The notes below the pieces were generated by a model, which ran no database searches, was not told the origin of the DNA, and saw only the letters and a program-made list of their open reading frames with translations. DNA of 64,000 nt. Origin: Cardinalis cardinalis. Its lineage: Eukaryota > Chordata > Aves > Passeriformes > Cardinalidae. Each line of letters starts with the position of its first letter. Position 1 is the first letter of the stretch. Location: the NCBI GenBank assembly GCA_014549065.1, contig JACDOX010000107.1, positions 1,333,972 through 1,397,971 on the forward strand, written 5' to 3'. This document shows, piece by piece, positions 51,001-60,000 of the stretch. Position numbers and translations under genes: made by a program.

Positions 51001-54000
51001 GTAAAAAATGCCTGAAGATAACAAATGCAACTGTCTTTTTAAAGACCTTGTTTAAGTATGGAGCTGGACCACAGCTGGTTTGGNTATTAATGTGTTCAGT
51101 AAGAGACCACCTGTGAGTACTGAGAGCTGAAGTGCAGTCTGAAATAACAGATAAACATTATTTTTTTAGCTTCTCTGCTACAGCAGATCTGCCCTTTCTT
51201 CCTGTATATGGCACTGGTGTCACAACACCACTGCCCAGCATGAACCCATCCATCAGGTGCTCCAAACCAAGTTTCTATTTTCATTTGTTTCACAGCTCAA
51301 ATCTTTGGAGTTCAGCACTCCAGTACTCCCCAGCTGTGACAGCCAGACAATTTCCAACAATTACCAGACACCAAGCTGAATGTTTCAAAGAAAATAACAT
51401 CCTGTCTCCTTCTAGGACCTGACAACAGTAGAGCTTAGAACACACTGCACAAATAAATCAGTGGAGTAGTCAAAAAAAAGCTATAAAAAGAACAGGCTGA
51501 AGCTACATTCCAGTTTTGCCTTATAAAAACTCCACATTTTGGAAGGCTTCCAATTAAAGACACTGATGAAATACCAAAATGTGTTTAAGTGTTAGCCCTN
51601 GCAAACTAGGCAAGATCAGCCAGCAAACAACATTTCCATACCTTTTCTATGGTAAAGAAACAAAATTTGGTAAAGCAGAAAAACTGAAATCTTAAAAAAC
51701 CCAAAACACCAAAGATAAGTCTACTTCATTTTCAATGTGTTCAATTTTTATCCAGCAAAATACTCCATCTTTATCAGCAGTCAGAACAAGATTACTTCCC
51801 TCAGCACACACCCAAAAGCCCAACAGGACTTTGTGAAGATCCTTGGAAAATGCACACGAATTTCCATACTACAGCTCACATTTGACAGCAGAACATCCCA
51901 TAAGAAAAGGGAAACAAAAGGAAGTACATGGACTCCAGAAAGGTGCCTGCAGCACAGGCAGCTCTGCAACACACTACTGAGCACTAGAACTAAACTGCCT
52001 TGACTGCATTTATATGAGAATTTGCTATTTTGTCAAAAGTCTCCTATTATCAGAACTCGAGACTCTCTGTTTTTAAGTCCCAAGATAAAATTCTGCAGAG
52101 TTCCTCCTTAACTGAAGGCAGAGGCCATTGCTGAAGCAGCCTCAGTGCTTGTTGACACAGATGTGAAAGCACATTTGTGAAGGGCAGAAATCCTAATGGT
52201 AAAGCCCTGAGGGCTTTTATAGCACAGATTATCTAAGCATGTTGGCTTTTTTCAAAGCAGAGGCTTAGAAACTGCTCATGGCAATAGTATTCCACCTTGA
52301 GCAAGTGCACAACTCTTCATCCACACACTGAGGAAATGGTGGCACACTCCANGAGCGCTGACATGTCACTGACATATTTTATGAAAAATCTCTTTGCCAG
52401 GATCTTTTCTCCTGAGAAGCTGGGAAGCTTCAGCTTCTCCATGTTTTGCTACTTTGGAATGTGATTTGGAGAACTGTTTACCCAATATGTGAATTGTTTT
52501 TAATTAATGGCCAATCATAGCCAGCTGTGTCACACTCTGAGTCTGTCACAAGATTTTATTACCATTCCTTTTTAGCTTTCTGATGTATCCCTCCTTTCTC
52601 TTTCTTTAGAATAGGTTTAGCATATCATTTTTTAAAATATAATATCATAAAATAATAAATCAGCCTTCTGAAACATGGAGTCAAGATTNTCATCTCTTCC
52701 CTCATCCTGGGGACCCACAAACACCACCACACTGACACCACAAACCAGCAAAACAACTGTGGGGAGCAATCCCATCTTATCCCTACTGCANATCTTAACA
52801 AGAGCAAAGTGAGATTCTCTCAAAAACCAAAAGAACAAAATTGCAAGAGCTTACTCAGGCTGTGAGACTGGAGGTATCTCTGAGGTAGGTGAACTGGAAG
52901 TGTTTTCAGTGCTTGGGACTATGCTGGAGGAAGCTTCATTTACATCTACTGGAGGTGGACTCACAGCTTCAGGCTGGCTCGTTTCACTTATTTCTGCTGT
53001 CTGTAAAAACATCCCAGGTGAATATAAATTTTTCAACACCTGAGTAAAAAAAGCACAGTAACATCTACCATGGAGTTCTAACAGTTTGCATTTCTGTCAG
53101 AAATTCATTTTCTTTCTAGACCTAGGTGGCATTCTGTGCTACTCTGGGATAGCTGCAATANTCTTCTGTGGTCTGCAATAATTATGTAAAAATATCAGTT
53201 GGAGCAGGCCTGTGCAAAAGGAACAGTTTTATTTGCATGTTCCATTACAGTAAAANTTACTGTTTTCATCCTAAATTTTAGAGAAGGCTTTTCATTTCAT
53301 CACTCCAATGGAGGTCCAAAATGATTTAAAGCCTATTCCATGCTATAAGTGAACAAAGAGATAAATCACTTTTCACTTTTAAGTGTTTAGTAGTCTTGAG
53401 TCTTACTTATTCTAGGTCTTAAGTTTTCATAAGCACACTCAAANTAAGGTTTTGTAAATCTGAAATAGCATATAACTGGAACAGGTCAGATTAACTCCTG
53501 CAGCAAAAGGAAATATTATTGTACAAAAGTCTCTTGTCAATCGCTACGTTACCCTACGTCATCTCACTAAACATGAAGGGGTCAGGAAGTTTTAACAGAT
53601 TTAAACACCCAAATCATGAAACAAATATTCTGAAGTATGTCCTATGTATGATGACTTGTAATCTACAAAAGAAAATTATGCAATCAAATAAATAATCTTT
53701 AACAGTTGGTTTGTAACATTTAACACCAAGCACTGACTTTACAGTATCAATGGCACAGAGCTGAAATACAACCCTTTTCCCATTTTAACAAATGAAATGA
53801 AAATGACAGAAGCCATGAAGGATCAGAGCTAAAATGGACTGCTAAAATCACCAAGCCTGATCTACATAAAAAACCTCAGAGAAAAGACTTGTTATGTTTT
53901 ATTTATAAATAGACATCCATACCTACAACATCCAATTTTAATTTATCTTGGAAAGTTTTTAGTCAGTACCTCCAAATACTAAATTNCTCATTATTTATGC

Positions 54001-57000
54001 ACATGGGAAATGCAAGGTCTGTTAGCTCACACATTTTCTCTTTTACTGGAAACATGAGTCTGACAGCAACCCAGTGTACAGGTGAAATGTGAGAAATGGT
54101 TACTATGAACTTTAGATAACCAAAATGAAAGACTGAAATCCAAGAAGCATTTGAAGACTGCATGAAGANAGTGAATGAAACAAAAGCCTTGCCTGGTCAG
54201 ATTTTGTCAAGTCATTGAGCAGCTCTTCCATAGAGTAACTGTGTGTGCTGGAGTCCTCNGGCTCCAGGCTGGGAGCAGCCTCTTCCCCCTGGGAGAGTGA
54301 AGGTGAAACATCAGTGAGTCTGCAGCCACAGCCTCCATGCTCAGCCAGAGCAGCTGCCTCTGGGACACACTCAACAGCAGCACTTCTTTCACCAGCAAAA
54401 CATCAAAAACTAAGCTGCATTCATCTTCAGAACCACTGCCCACCCGTGTTTCAAATCTCATCTGCACANAGACTACAACAAGTTAAAATGATTCAATTAA
54501 ACCTTCCCAGAAAAGACCACTTCAGCACTGTCTTAAATAATTCCACTTGTTTGCTAAGGAGAGTTCCTCATTCTTCTAAGACTTCCTGGCACAGACACAT
54601 TTTATGAAAAATCCTTTCCTTAGGATTTTTCCTCCTGAGAAGCTGAGAGACCTCAGGAACAAAATGTAACCAATGGTTATCTGCTGCTGTGGAATGCAAC
54701 AGGTGCATCTGGGATTGGTCTCATGTGGCTGTTTCTAATTAATGGCCAATCACAGTCAGCTGGCTCGGACTCTCTGTTTGAGACACAAGCTTTTGTTATC
54801 ATTCTTTTTCTATTCTTAGCTAGCCTTCTGATGAAATCCTTTCTTCTATCCTTTTAGTATAGTTTTAATATAATATACATCATAAAATAATAAATCAGCC
54901 TTCTGAAACGTGGAGTCAGATCCTCATCTCTCCCCTCATCCTCAGACCCCTGAGAACACCATCACAACTTCCCATGTTGACAAACCCTCCCCCACCTCCC
55001 TGCTGCCCAAAAGAGGAGAAAAAGAAAATTCTAAGCTGACTTGCATCAGATAACCATCAGAAAATAACACGTGGCACATTTCAGTTGTAGCAGCTTTATC
55101 AGCAGAACTACACTAATTACACAAATCTGCCAGAACCTTGTAAAGCAACCTTTTCTTCTACAGCTAAAAATTCACCATCAAGAGCAGGGAATGCACAAAA
55201 TAAAAAGTATCAGCACTTGAGGGGAAAAAAGTTTTAAACCCCCCAGACTAAAACTAGCAAGAATTTACACTTGCCCTTCAAACTTTAAGTTATGNCTACA
55301 AAATATGCAAGGTGGTTTTGAGCAATACTTTAAAATACAGCAAGAAATGTGGTAGAAATTTACACCCACTTTGTTTTCTAAGGGTTATCTAAAACCCCAT
55401 GACCAAATACTGCAGGTGCCAGTGTTCAGACCCAAAATGGGCTGCTGGGCTGTACAACACTACATGAGAGAATTAAGCATCCACTGAAGTGCAGGAGCTA
55501 CAAATCTGAGCTGACAAACCTTTGAGACAACTGAACAACATTTCCCCCCAAATAACTATTAACTCACATCCCAGTCCCTGACATGAAATAGCTTCAATGG
55601 CTGGAGAGACAACTGATCTAAGGCAAGCTGATCAAGGTTGCAGAACTGCTCCTCTGGAGCAGGACAGCTCCTGCAGCCTAATCAGGAGAAACAGACACTT
55701 GCTTAAGATTTCTCATCCACCCAAGAGATCTTCTTTAATGAGTCTAACAGTCTAACATTAGTTTTCACATCTNTGGGTTTAAGTTCAGAAACCTGCTTAC
55801 CTATGCAGCCACATTAACAGAATGAAAGGAAGAATGTTGCAGAGTAGGAAATCATTTACCAGTAGCTTCCCAGTCTCAAAGCTTACTTAATCTTTCCAGT
55901 ATTATTGCATCAGACATTAAATTCAAGCAGAANTTCTTTTTAGGCAGCCTGAGGAACAGGAATGCTATTTGGCTGTACAAGCTGGCAAAAAAAATAGAGC
56001 TACCCTGGTTANTGCAATGCTTAAGAAACCTACAATATTTAAAGGGATTTTTTATGGTCAGGCAGCTCTCCTCTTGAGCCAGCTAGACTGCTCCACACAC
56101 ATTTTCTGAGTTTACTGTGGCATATAAAAGCTTTTTNGAATGAGGACTGTGATTAACACTACTACAGACTGCTGGAGGAAATAAGAAAACCAACATATCA
56201 ATACTACCCAAGTTTAGAATAGGACTGATTCTGTACCTGGGTAAACAAAAAATTGAATGAAATTATCATGATTTTCCGACTCAACAGCTTGGGAACTCAC
56301 TATGCAATGCAAGATGCAGAAACCTGCCATGAGTTAATCAGGGTGGGACAATTACACTCAATTAACCTAAACTGCTGAGTAAAGTAAAAATGCAAGGAAC
56401 CACAGTTTATTTATCATACCTTTCAGAAACATTNTAGCCTTCTTAAGTTTTATTGAACAGAAGGAATGCAAAGTGATAAATACTGACTTGAACCAATTAA
56501 TCTTAAATTTTCTCTTTAGGANAACTATCATCTGTGCACTGTTTTGACTACAACACAGATGGAAGTGGCATCATGTGGCCTAGACTCACCCAGCCCATCC
56601 CCTCCTATTGTGACTCTACAGAGCCTCACACTTCCCCAATGCCCACTTCTAACATCTGGCCCCCAAATTAAAAAAAAAAAAAAAACAACAAACAAACAAG
56701 CAAGTAGCTTTACTACTCATTCCTTCTCTTGCTCCAAACTATCCACCTGAATTGTTGCATGACTGCAAGAAATGAAGTAAAGGAGAATAAAACCATGGGA
56801 AGATATCACAGCTCAAAGAACAACTGAGCACATTAAACATTCTGGCCTTGAAGACCCTATGAAGAATCTTGTTTTACAATTTCATATTTAGTCAGAGTGA
56901 GTAATTAGCATGATGTAGCCAGCATACCTTTTCCTGGACATTTTCATCCTCGCTGGCCAGGGCACAAGCATCACCTGAAGCATACTGCACCGCTGATGAG

Positions 57001-57036
57001 AGAGTGTCTTTACAAAAGACATTCCAAACAGGAAGC
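29616..57036 (-). CDS. SUCO: SUCO, SUN domain-containing ossification factor (first coding exon missing)
   Basis: SUCO is a rough-ER membrane glycoprotein linked in mouse to bone formation. I joined 23 exons in phase, 3676 nt, i.e. 1224 residues plus the last base of an upstream codon; with the missing first exon the total should approach the human 1254. In order: the end of the N-terminal signal region ([10 protein letters not shown]), an acidic Ser/Thr-rich lumenal part, the motif [20 protein letters not shown], the SUN domain (exons 8-14: [13 protein letters not shown] to [17 protein letters not shown]), a 1155-nt low-complexity exon, a coiled coil (exons 18-20), one transmembrane segment (exon 21) and a basic tail ending TTVSGHI. 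Three family A LTRs sit in its introns, all in opposite orientation. Scattered single ambiguous bases leave unknown residues but no frameshift. Confidence 0.96.
30199..30584 (+). mobile_element. Family A LTR in the last SUCO intron
   Basis: A 386-bp copy with a perfect 6-bp duplication ccccag (30193-30198 and 30585-30590). It makes up 386 of the 558 bases of this intron. It lies 36 bases from the upstream exon donor and about 136 bases from the next acceptor, in reverse orientation to SUCO. Confidence 0.93.
30621..30676 (-). CDS. SUCO: SUCO exon 23
   Basis: Acceptor ctcttgcag and donor GAAG|gtacag. Encodes [19 protein letters not shown] family A LTR begins only 36 bases past its donor. Confidence 0.96.
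31792..31883 (-). CDS. SUCO: SUCO exon 22
   Basis: Acceptor aattcctag and donor GAAG|gtatta. Encodes [20 protein letters not shown] and [10 protein letters not shown], basic tail after the membrane segment. Confidence 0.95.
32227..32381 (-). CDS. SUCO: SUCO exon 21, transmembrane segment
   Basis: Acceptor gcctgcag and donor AAAAG|gtaatg. Encodes [20 protein letters not shown], the C-terminal membrane anchor, then KIPKSN and YPSPK. Confidence 0.97.
33291..33395 (-). CDS. SUCO: SUCO exon 20, coiled coil
   Basis: Acceptor ctccacag and donor CGTGAG|gtaatc. Encodes [20 protein letters not shown] and [15 protein letters not shown], continuing the coiled coil towards the membrane. Confidence 0.97.
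34626..34713 (-). CDS. SUCO: SUCO exon 19, coiled coil
   Basis: Acceptor gttttag and donor GAGCAG|gtatga. Encodes [20 protein letters not shown] and NTSRIAEEQ, a heptad-like helix. Confidence 0.96.
35652..36101. other. Assembly gap, 450 unknown bases
   Basis: A run of unknown bases in the SUCO intron between the large exon and exon 19. Any frames crossing it are artefacts. Its right edge is a tandem repeat. Confidence 1.
36102..36240. repeat. 59-bp minisatellite at the gap edge
   Basis: At least two full 59-bp units (with ttacaatgcaccctgtgccc) and a partial third run into the gap. The array stops only about 11 bases from the splice donor of the large SUCO exon (36251). Confidence 0.9.
36252..37406 (-). 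CDS. SUCO: SUCO large exon, 1155 nt
   Basis: Acceptor gttgtag and donor TCAGAG|gtgagg. The ends are conserved: [15 protein letters not shown] and [10 protein letters not shown] at the front; [37 protein letters not shown] and RYLEELSQR at the back. The middle (roughly 36480-37090) is low-complexity Pro/Glu/Thr/Val-rich and poorly conserved. Three ambiguous bases give unknown residues. Confidence 0.95.
38325..38421 (-). CDS. SUCO: SUCO exon 17
   Basis: Acceptor ttcctgcag and donor CCAGA|gtaagt. Encodes [20 protein letters not shown] and a proline-rich tail. Confidence 0.92.
38958..39032 (-). CDS. SUCO: SUCO exon 16
   Basis: Acceptor ctcttttag and donor TGAAG|gtactg. Encodes [20 protein letters not shown], a conserved hydrophobic stretch. 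Confidence 0.95.
41259..41324 (-). CDS. SUCO: SUCO exon 15
   Basis: Acceptor atacatag and donor CTACAA|gtgagt, phase 1 to 1. Encodes [20 protein letters not shown]. Confidence 0.95.
41800..41891 (-). CDS. SUCO: SUCO exon 14, end of SUN domain
   Basis: Acceptor gatcatag and donor TTATG|gtaagc. Encodes [20 protein letters not shown] and RQELFDEDY, near-identical to the mammalian sequence. Confidence 0.97.
42122..42240 (-). CDS. Possible SUCO cassette exon (unproven)
   Basis: A T-rich tract and acceptor ttggcag precede 119 nt ending at donor TCTAG|gtgtga. From that acceptor, reading from exon 13 meets a stop (a 'poison' exon). From the AG five bases further in (aagag|GTC, exon 42122-42235, 114 nt) it reads through in frame with 38 residues, including [18 protein letters not shown] and [14 protein letters not shown]. 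An open frame of this length by chance is not rare. Intron sequence with chance splice-like sites is the alternative. Confidence 0.3.
42849..42904 (-). CDS. SUCO: SUCO exon 13, SUN domain
   Basis: Acceptor ttctttag and donor TAAG|gtaata, phase 0 to 2. Encodes [18 protein letters not shown], a strongly conserved SUN-domain strand. Confidence 0.97.
43137..43157 (-). CDS. SUCO: SUCO exon 12, 21-nt microexon
   Basis: Acceptor ctcgcttcag and donor AAAG|gttagc, phase 0 to 0, encoding only MFIKYIK. Exons 11 and 13 would also join in frame without it, but the seven residues belong to the conserved SUN-domain sequence, so I include it. Confidence 0.93.
45088..45193 (-). CDS. SUCO: SUCO exon 11, SUN domain
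   Basis: Acceptor ctttctag and donor GTGAAG|gtaact. Encodes [20 protein letters not shown] and [13 protein letters not shown]. Confidence 0.97.
46130..46237 (-). CDS. SUCO: SUCO exon 10, SUN domain
   Basis: Acceptor tctttaag and donor GACAG|gtatgt. Encodes [20 protein letters not shown] then [15 protein letters not shown]. Confidence 0.97.
46860..46927 (-). CDS. SUCO: SUCO exon 9, SUN domain
   Basis: Acceptor tttctacag and donor ATCTG|gtaggt. Encodes [20 protein letters not shown], with the Cys of the SUN core. Confidence 0.97.
47397..47521 (-). CDS. SUCO: SUCO exon 8, start of SUN domain
   Basis: Acceptor gttcctag and donor GCAAAG|gtaagc. Encodes [10 protein letters not shown] and [20 protein letters not shown], where the SUN fold begins. 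Confidence 0.97.
47754..47874 (-). CDS. SUCO: SUCO exon 7
   Basis: Acceptor ttttgcag and donor AAAAGA|gtaagt, phase 0 to 1. Encodes [14 protein letters not shown] and the highly conserved [19 protein letters not shown]. Confidence 0.96.
48808..48958 (-). CDS. SUCO: SUCO exon 6
   Basis: Acceptor acttccag and donor GGGAG|gtaagt. Encodes [18 protein letters not shown] and [12 protein letters not shown]. One ambiguous base gives an unknown residue. Confidence 0.92.
49132..49272 (-). CDS. SUCO: SUCO exon 5
   Basis: Acceptor cccttcag and donor GAGAG|gtgagt. Encodes [24 protein letters not shown] and SSFVSPPE, the last conserved with mammals. Confidence 0.92.
52364..52731 (+). mobile_element. Family A LTR in a SUCO intron
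   Basis: A 368-bp copy with a perfect 6-bp duplication ctgaca (52358-52363 and 52732-52737). It lies 123 bases downstream of SUCO exon 4 and is oriented opposite to the gene. Confidence 0.92.
52855..53000 (-). CDS. SUCO: SUCO exon 4
   Basis: Acceptor tttttacag and donor CCTGA|gtaagc. Encodes [19 protein letters not shown] and the serine-rich [17 protein letters not shown], matching the SSSSTSEI stretch of the mammalian protein. Confidence 0.9.
54193..54288 (-). CDS. SUCO: SUCO candidate exon 3 with GC donor
   Basis: A 96-nt open segment, phase 0 to 0, after a good pyrimidine tract and acceptor (ctctcccag). It encodes [10 protein letters not shown] and [16 protein letters not shown]. The downstream splice site is CAG|gcaagg, a GC donor with otherwise ideal consensus. 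Its hydrophilic acidic composition fits the neighbouring exons. It keeps the frame whether included or skipped, so it could be constitutive or alternative. Confidence 0.65.
54587..54966 (+). mobile_element. Family A LTR in a SUCO intron
   Basis: A 380-bp copy with a perfect 6-bp duplication acttcc (54581-54586 and 54967-54972). It lies about 300 bases upstream of candidate exon 3 and is oriented opposite to SUCO. Confidence 0.92.
56928..57036 (-). CDS. SUCO: SUCO exon 2
   Basis: Acceptor tttatag and donor AAAAG|gtatgc; starts with the last base of a Trp codon and ends in phase 0. Encodes [15 protein letters not shown] through [10 protein letters not shown], aligning with the WLPSW region just after the human signal sequence. 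The first coding exon is not visible to the right. Confidence 0.85.
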
Positions 57037-60000
57037 CTATAAAAAAAGGTCAAAAAGCTTTATTTAAAANGAAATTTTAGAATTCCCTCAGTATTGCCTC
57101 CCTCAATCTTCTTCAGGTGTTCCCATGAGGCAACCAAAAAATACATGTACAGTTCATGGATACTCATTCACAAAATCTATTTGAGGATTCACTAGAAGTA
57201 GTTAGCAACAGAAAACACCACAAATTTACTACTTCCAAAAGAAAAAAAAGTATCACCAAACCAGATCCTGGAGTGTCACCACATCAAAAANTGAAAGCTG
57301 GCACAAATTAGCTAAGTTACAGCAAGGTAGAAACAACCTGAATCAACATCCTTTGTCACAAAGCAATGAGGTATTTTTAGCAATCATTATTACTGAGCAA
57401 AAACTTCAGTCACAAACTAAAAACCAAAATCTCCTTAATCCCCTGTACAGAGCCTACCTGAGAAGGTTTCATATAGTCAACATCACCAAGCACATTTAAC
57501 AAAATTAGAGAAAGTAAGCACACTAAAAAAAGCCCCAGGCAAAACCTCTCATGAGATTNGTTTTGTACCATTTCCCAACAGCTTTAGTTGTCGCCAGAAA
57601 TGGATTTCTTTCTGCAGAAAAGCAGCCATCCCCTGTACAAGCACTTGTACTAGAAGGCATCTTTTCTTTCTCATCATACGTGGTCCCTTCACATCCTAGG
57701 GAGCCATCAGGCTCAGNGGCCCAAAGGTTTCCATGCTGATTTCAACCAAGGCCAGCAGAACACGGAGCAAACTGAGCTTTTATGGAGTCTTCAATAATGC
57801 TGGAACACCAGCTAGCCACCACTTCAAACACAACCATTTTCCATCCAGGAAATGCTGTTTACATAACAATCAGGTGATTGGAATGACCCCCAGTGAACAA
57901 ACACAAACATCACCCTGCACCCTGAAAACAAGAGCCACCTTCTCCTCAGAGAAGAGACAGGGCTATTGCACAGAAAAATCTGAATGCAGCAACTTTGTGA
58001 CAATGGTTTTGAGAAATGAAACAGCCTCAACATTCATCATAACAGTAAGATTATTAGTAGGTCATTATTCACTTACACAACTGGGATCACTNCTGCTTGG
58101 AATTTGAATTACCAGCTTTCTTCTAACTTGTATATCAACTTTATTGGGAAGTCTGTACAGTGTAGACTCCTCCACTAAGAAGGAACCCATGAAACAACAG
58201 ACCACAGACAAGTATTAAAATTCTAAGTTTCATGCATATATATATAAATATATGTGATTTATTTTCTCAGTGTCTCTCTCCACAGAGGAGACAGTGCACA
58301 AGAACTTGTGGGATCTGACATANTATGGAGATGAGAAAGAAAGGTGCTCCACCTCTGTCTCAGCCCCAAAGCACCTCAGTAACTTCTCTGTTGAGGTAGC
58401 ATCTTTCCTCTATACTAAATGAAAGCCTTCAAGTCAGGCAGAAGCAGCTGCAGTTAGTGGAAAATAAAGAACTGAATGTAAGGTATGAAAATAGTAATAA
58501 CCACATACTGTAGCAGGTACAAAGTCTCACATCTCAGTTGAGAATTAGGCATAAGCTTCTCACACAAATTCCCATCCCATCATGTAGTTACCTGATTGTA
58601 TTGAGTTTTCCATCAAACCTCTGTCCTACCCTATGCACAGGAGGCTCATTTCAGAGCATGAATGAAATATTACCAGATTTCTATGGCCTTATTACCTAGC
58701 CCTCACTTGGAAAAATTAGTTATGCAAATACTTTGAGTCATTTATATTTCTGAAAAGGGGTTTCAATCATGTCATGGTGAAATTACCAAGCTCTTAACTC
58801 CAGTACATCTCTTTAGAGATATAAGGACTCCCTGGTACTTCATAAAAATACACCAGAAACATCAAATATTATAGAGCATCATCCCACTCCTGCATTACTC
58901 AGGCACAGGCACTTGTTTTCCATTTCACTTCCACTCTGGGGGGCACCTCGGGTGAGCTGCACAGAACTGCAGTAACTCCTTGGGGGCAGAAAAGGAAACA
59001 TTTCAATGGCTGTGAATTGGCATTTTAAAACACAAAAGTCTACCCTCACAACTGCACAAATAACTGCTTTAGCACAAAAAGTACAGAAGGCATGTATTTC
59101 TTACCTTAATCTATTGAGAGATTTCATNCAAGAAATCAGGCTTTATCAGGTCACAAACACAGCTTTTAGAAGAATGCAGACTGGCAGCTCAGATTTGAGT
59201 TACTCTGACATGATCTGTGTCCAATGTCTGTCTTACTTATTTTCCAAAATTCTTCTTGGTCTACTCCCCAACTCCAACAAGATGCCTCAAGTCTCCCAAA
59301 AGCCCTCCAAGCTAGGGAGGGGACTGAGAACTCATTTTGTGTGTGTGCATGCACCCACAGGAAAACCTGATCCCTTCCTGCAGCAGAGCATGCAGCTCAC
59401 AGGATGCATCACTCATCAGCCAGAAGACAAAGCACTCAGAACACAGACCCAGGTGAAACCAGCCAGACTGGGAGAAATCAAGTTGATAACCTTATCAACA
59501 CCACCAGCAGTAGTTTTTTTCTTCTGACTTCTAACATTTTGCATATTAATTCAACAGGCTTCTTTAGCTGAAAGGATAGAGCTCACAATAAATATAACCA
59601 TTAAAAAAACCCCAACAAGGAAACCAAGTGTTAATTTACAGAGAGCAAAACTCCCCTTGAGTTTAATTGACTTGCAGNGTACACCCAGTGGAAGTACAGC
59701 AGTTTCTGCACATGCTAATCTGTCTTTCCCTGCCTTGTGACCCAGGAGTGGGATTTGAATGCTGACTCAGAACTGAGCAGACCTAATGCCCCAATGAGAT
59801 CAGACCCCAGAGACACTGTCTCAGGTACAAGGTAGATCTTCAGATGAAGAGATTGTTCCGAACACATAACCCACAGCTGCTGACTTACNTGGATACTGAA
59901 GTTTTCAATAGTTCCATTTTTGTAAGCATGACTCAAAACACCACCACCTGCTATTAAATCTCATCAAGAACAAAGGAGCTTAAGCATGACTCTTTGTCCT

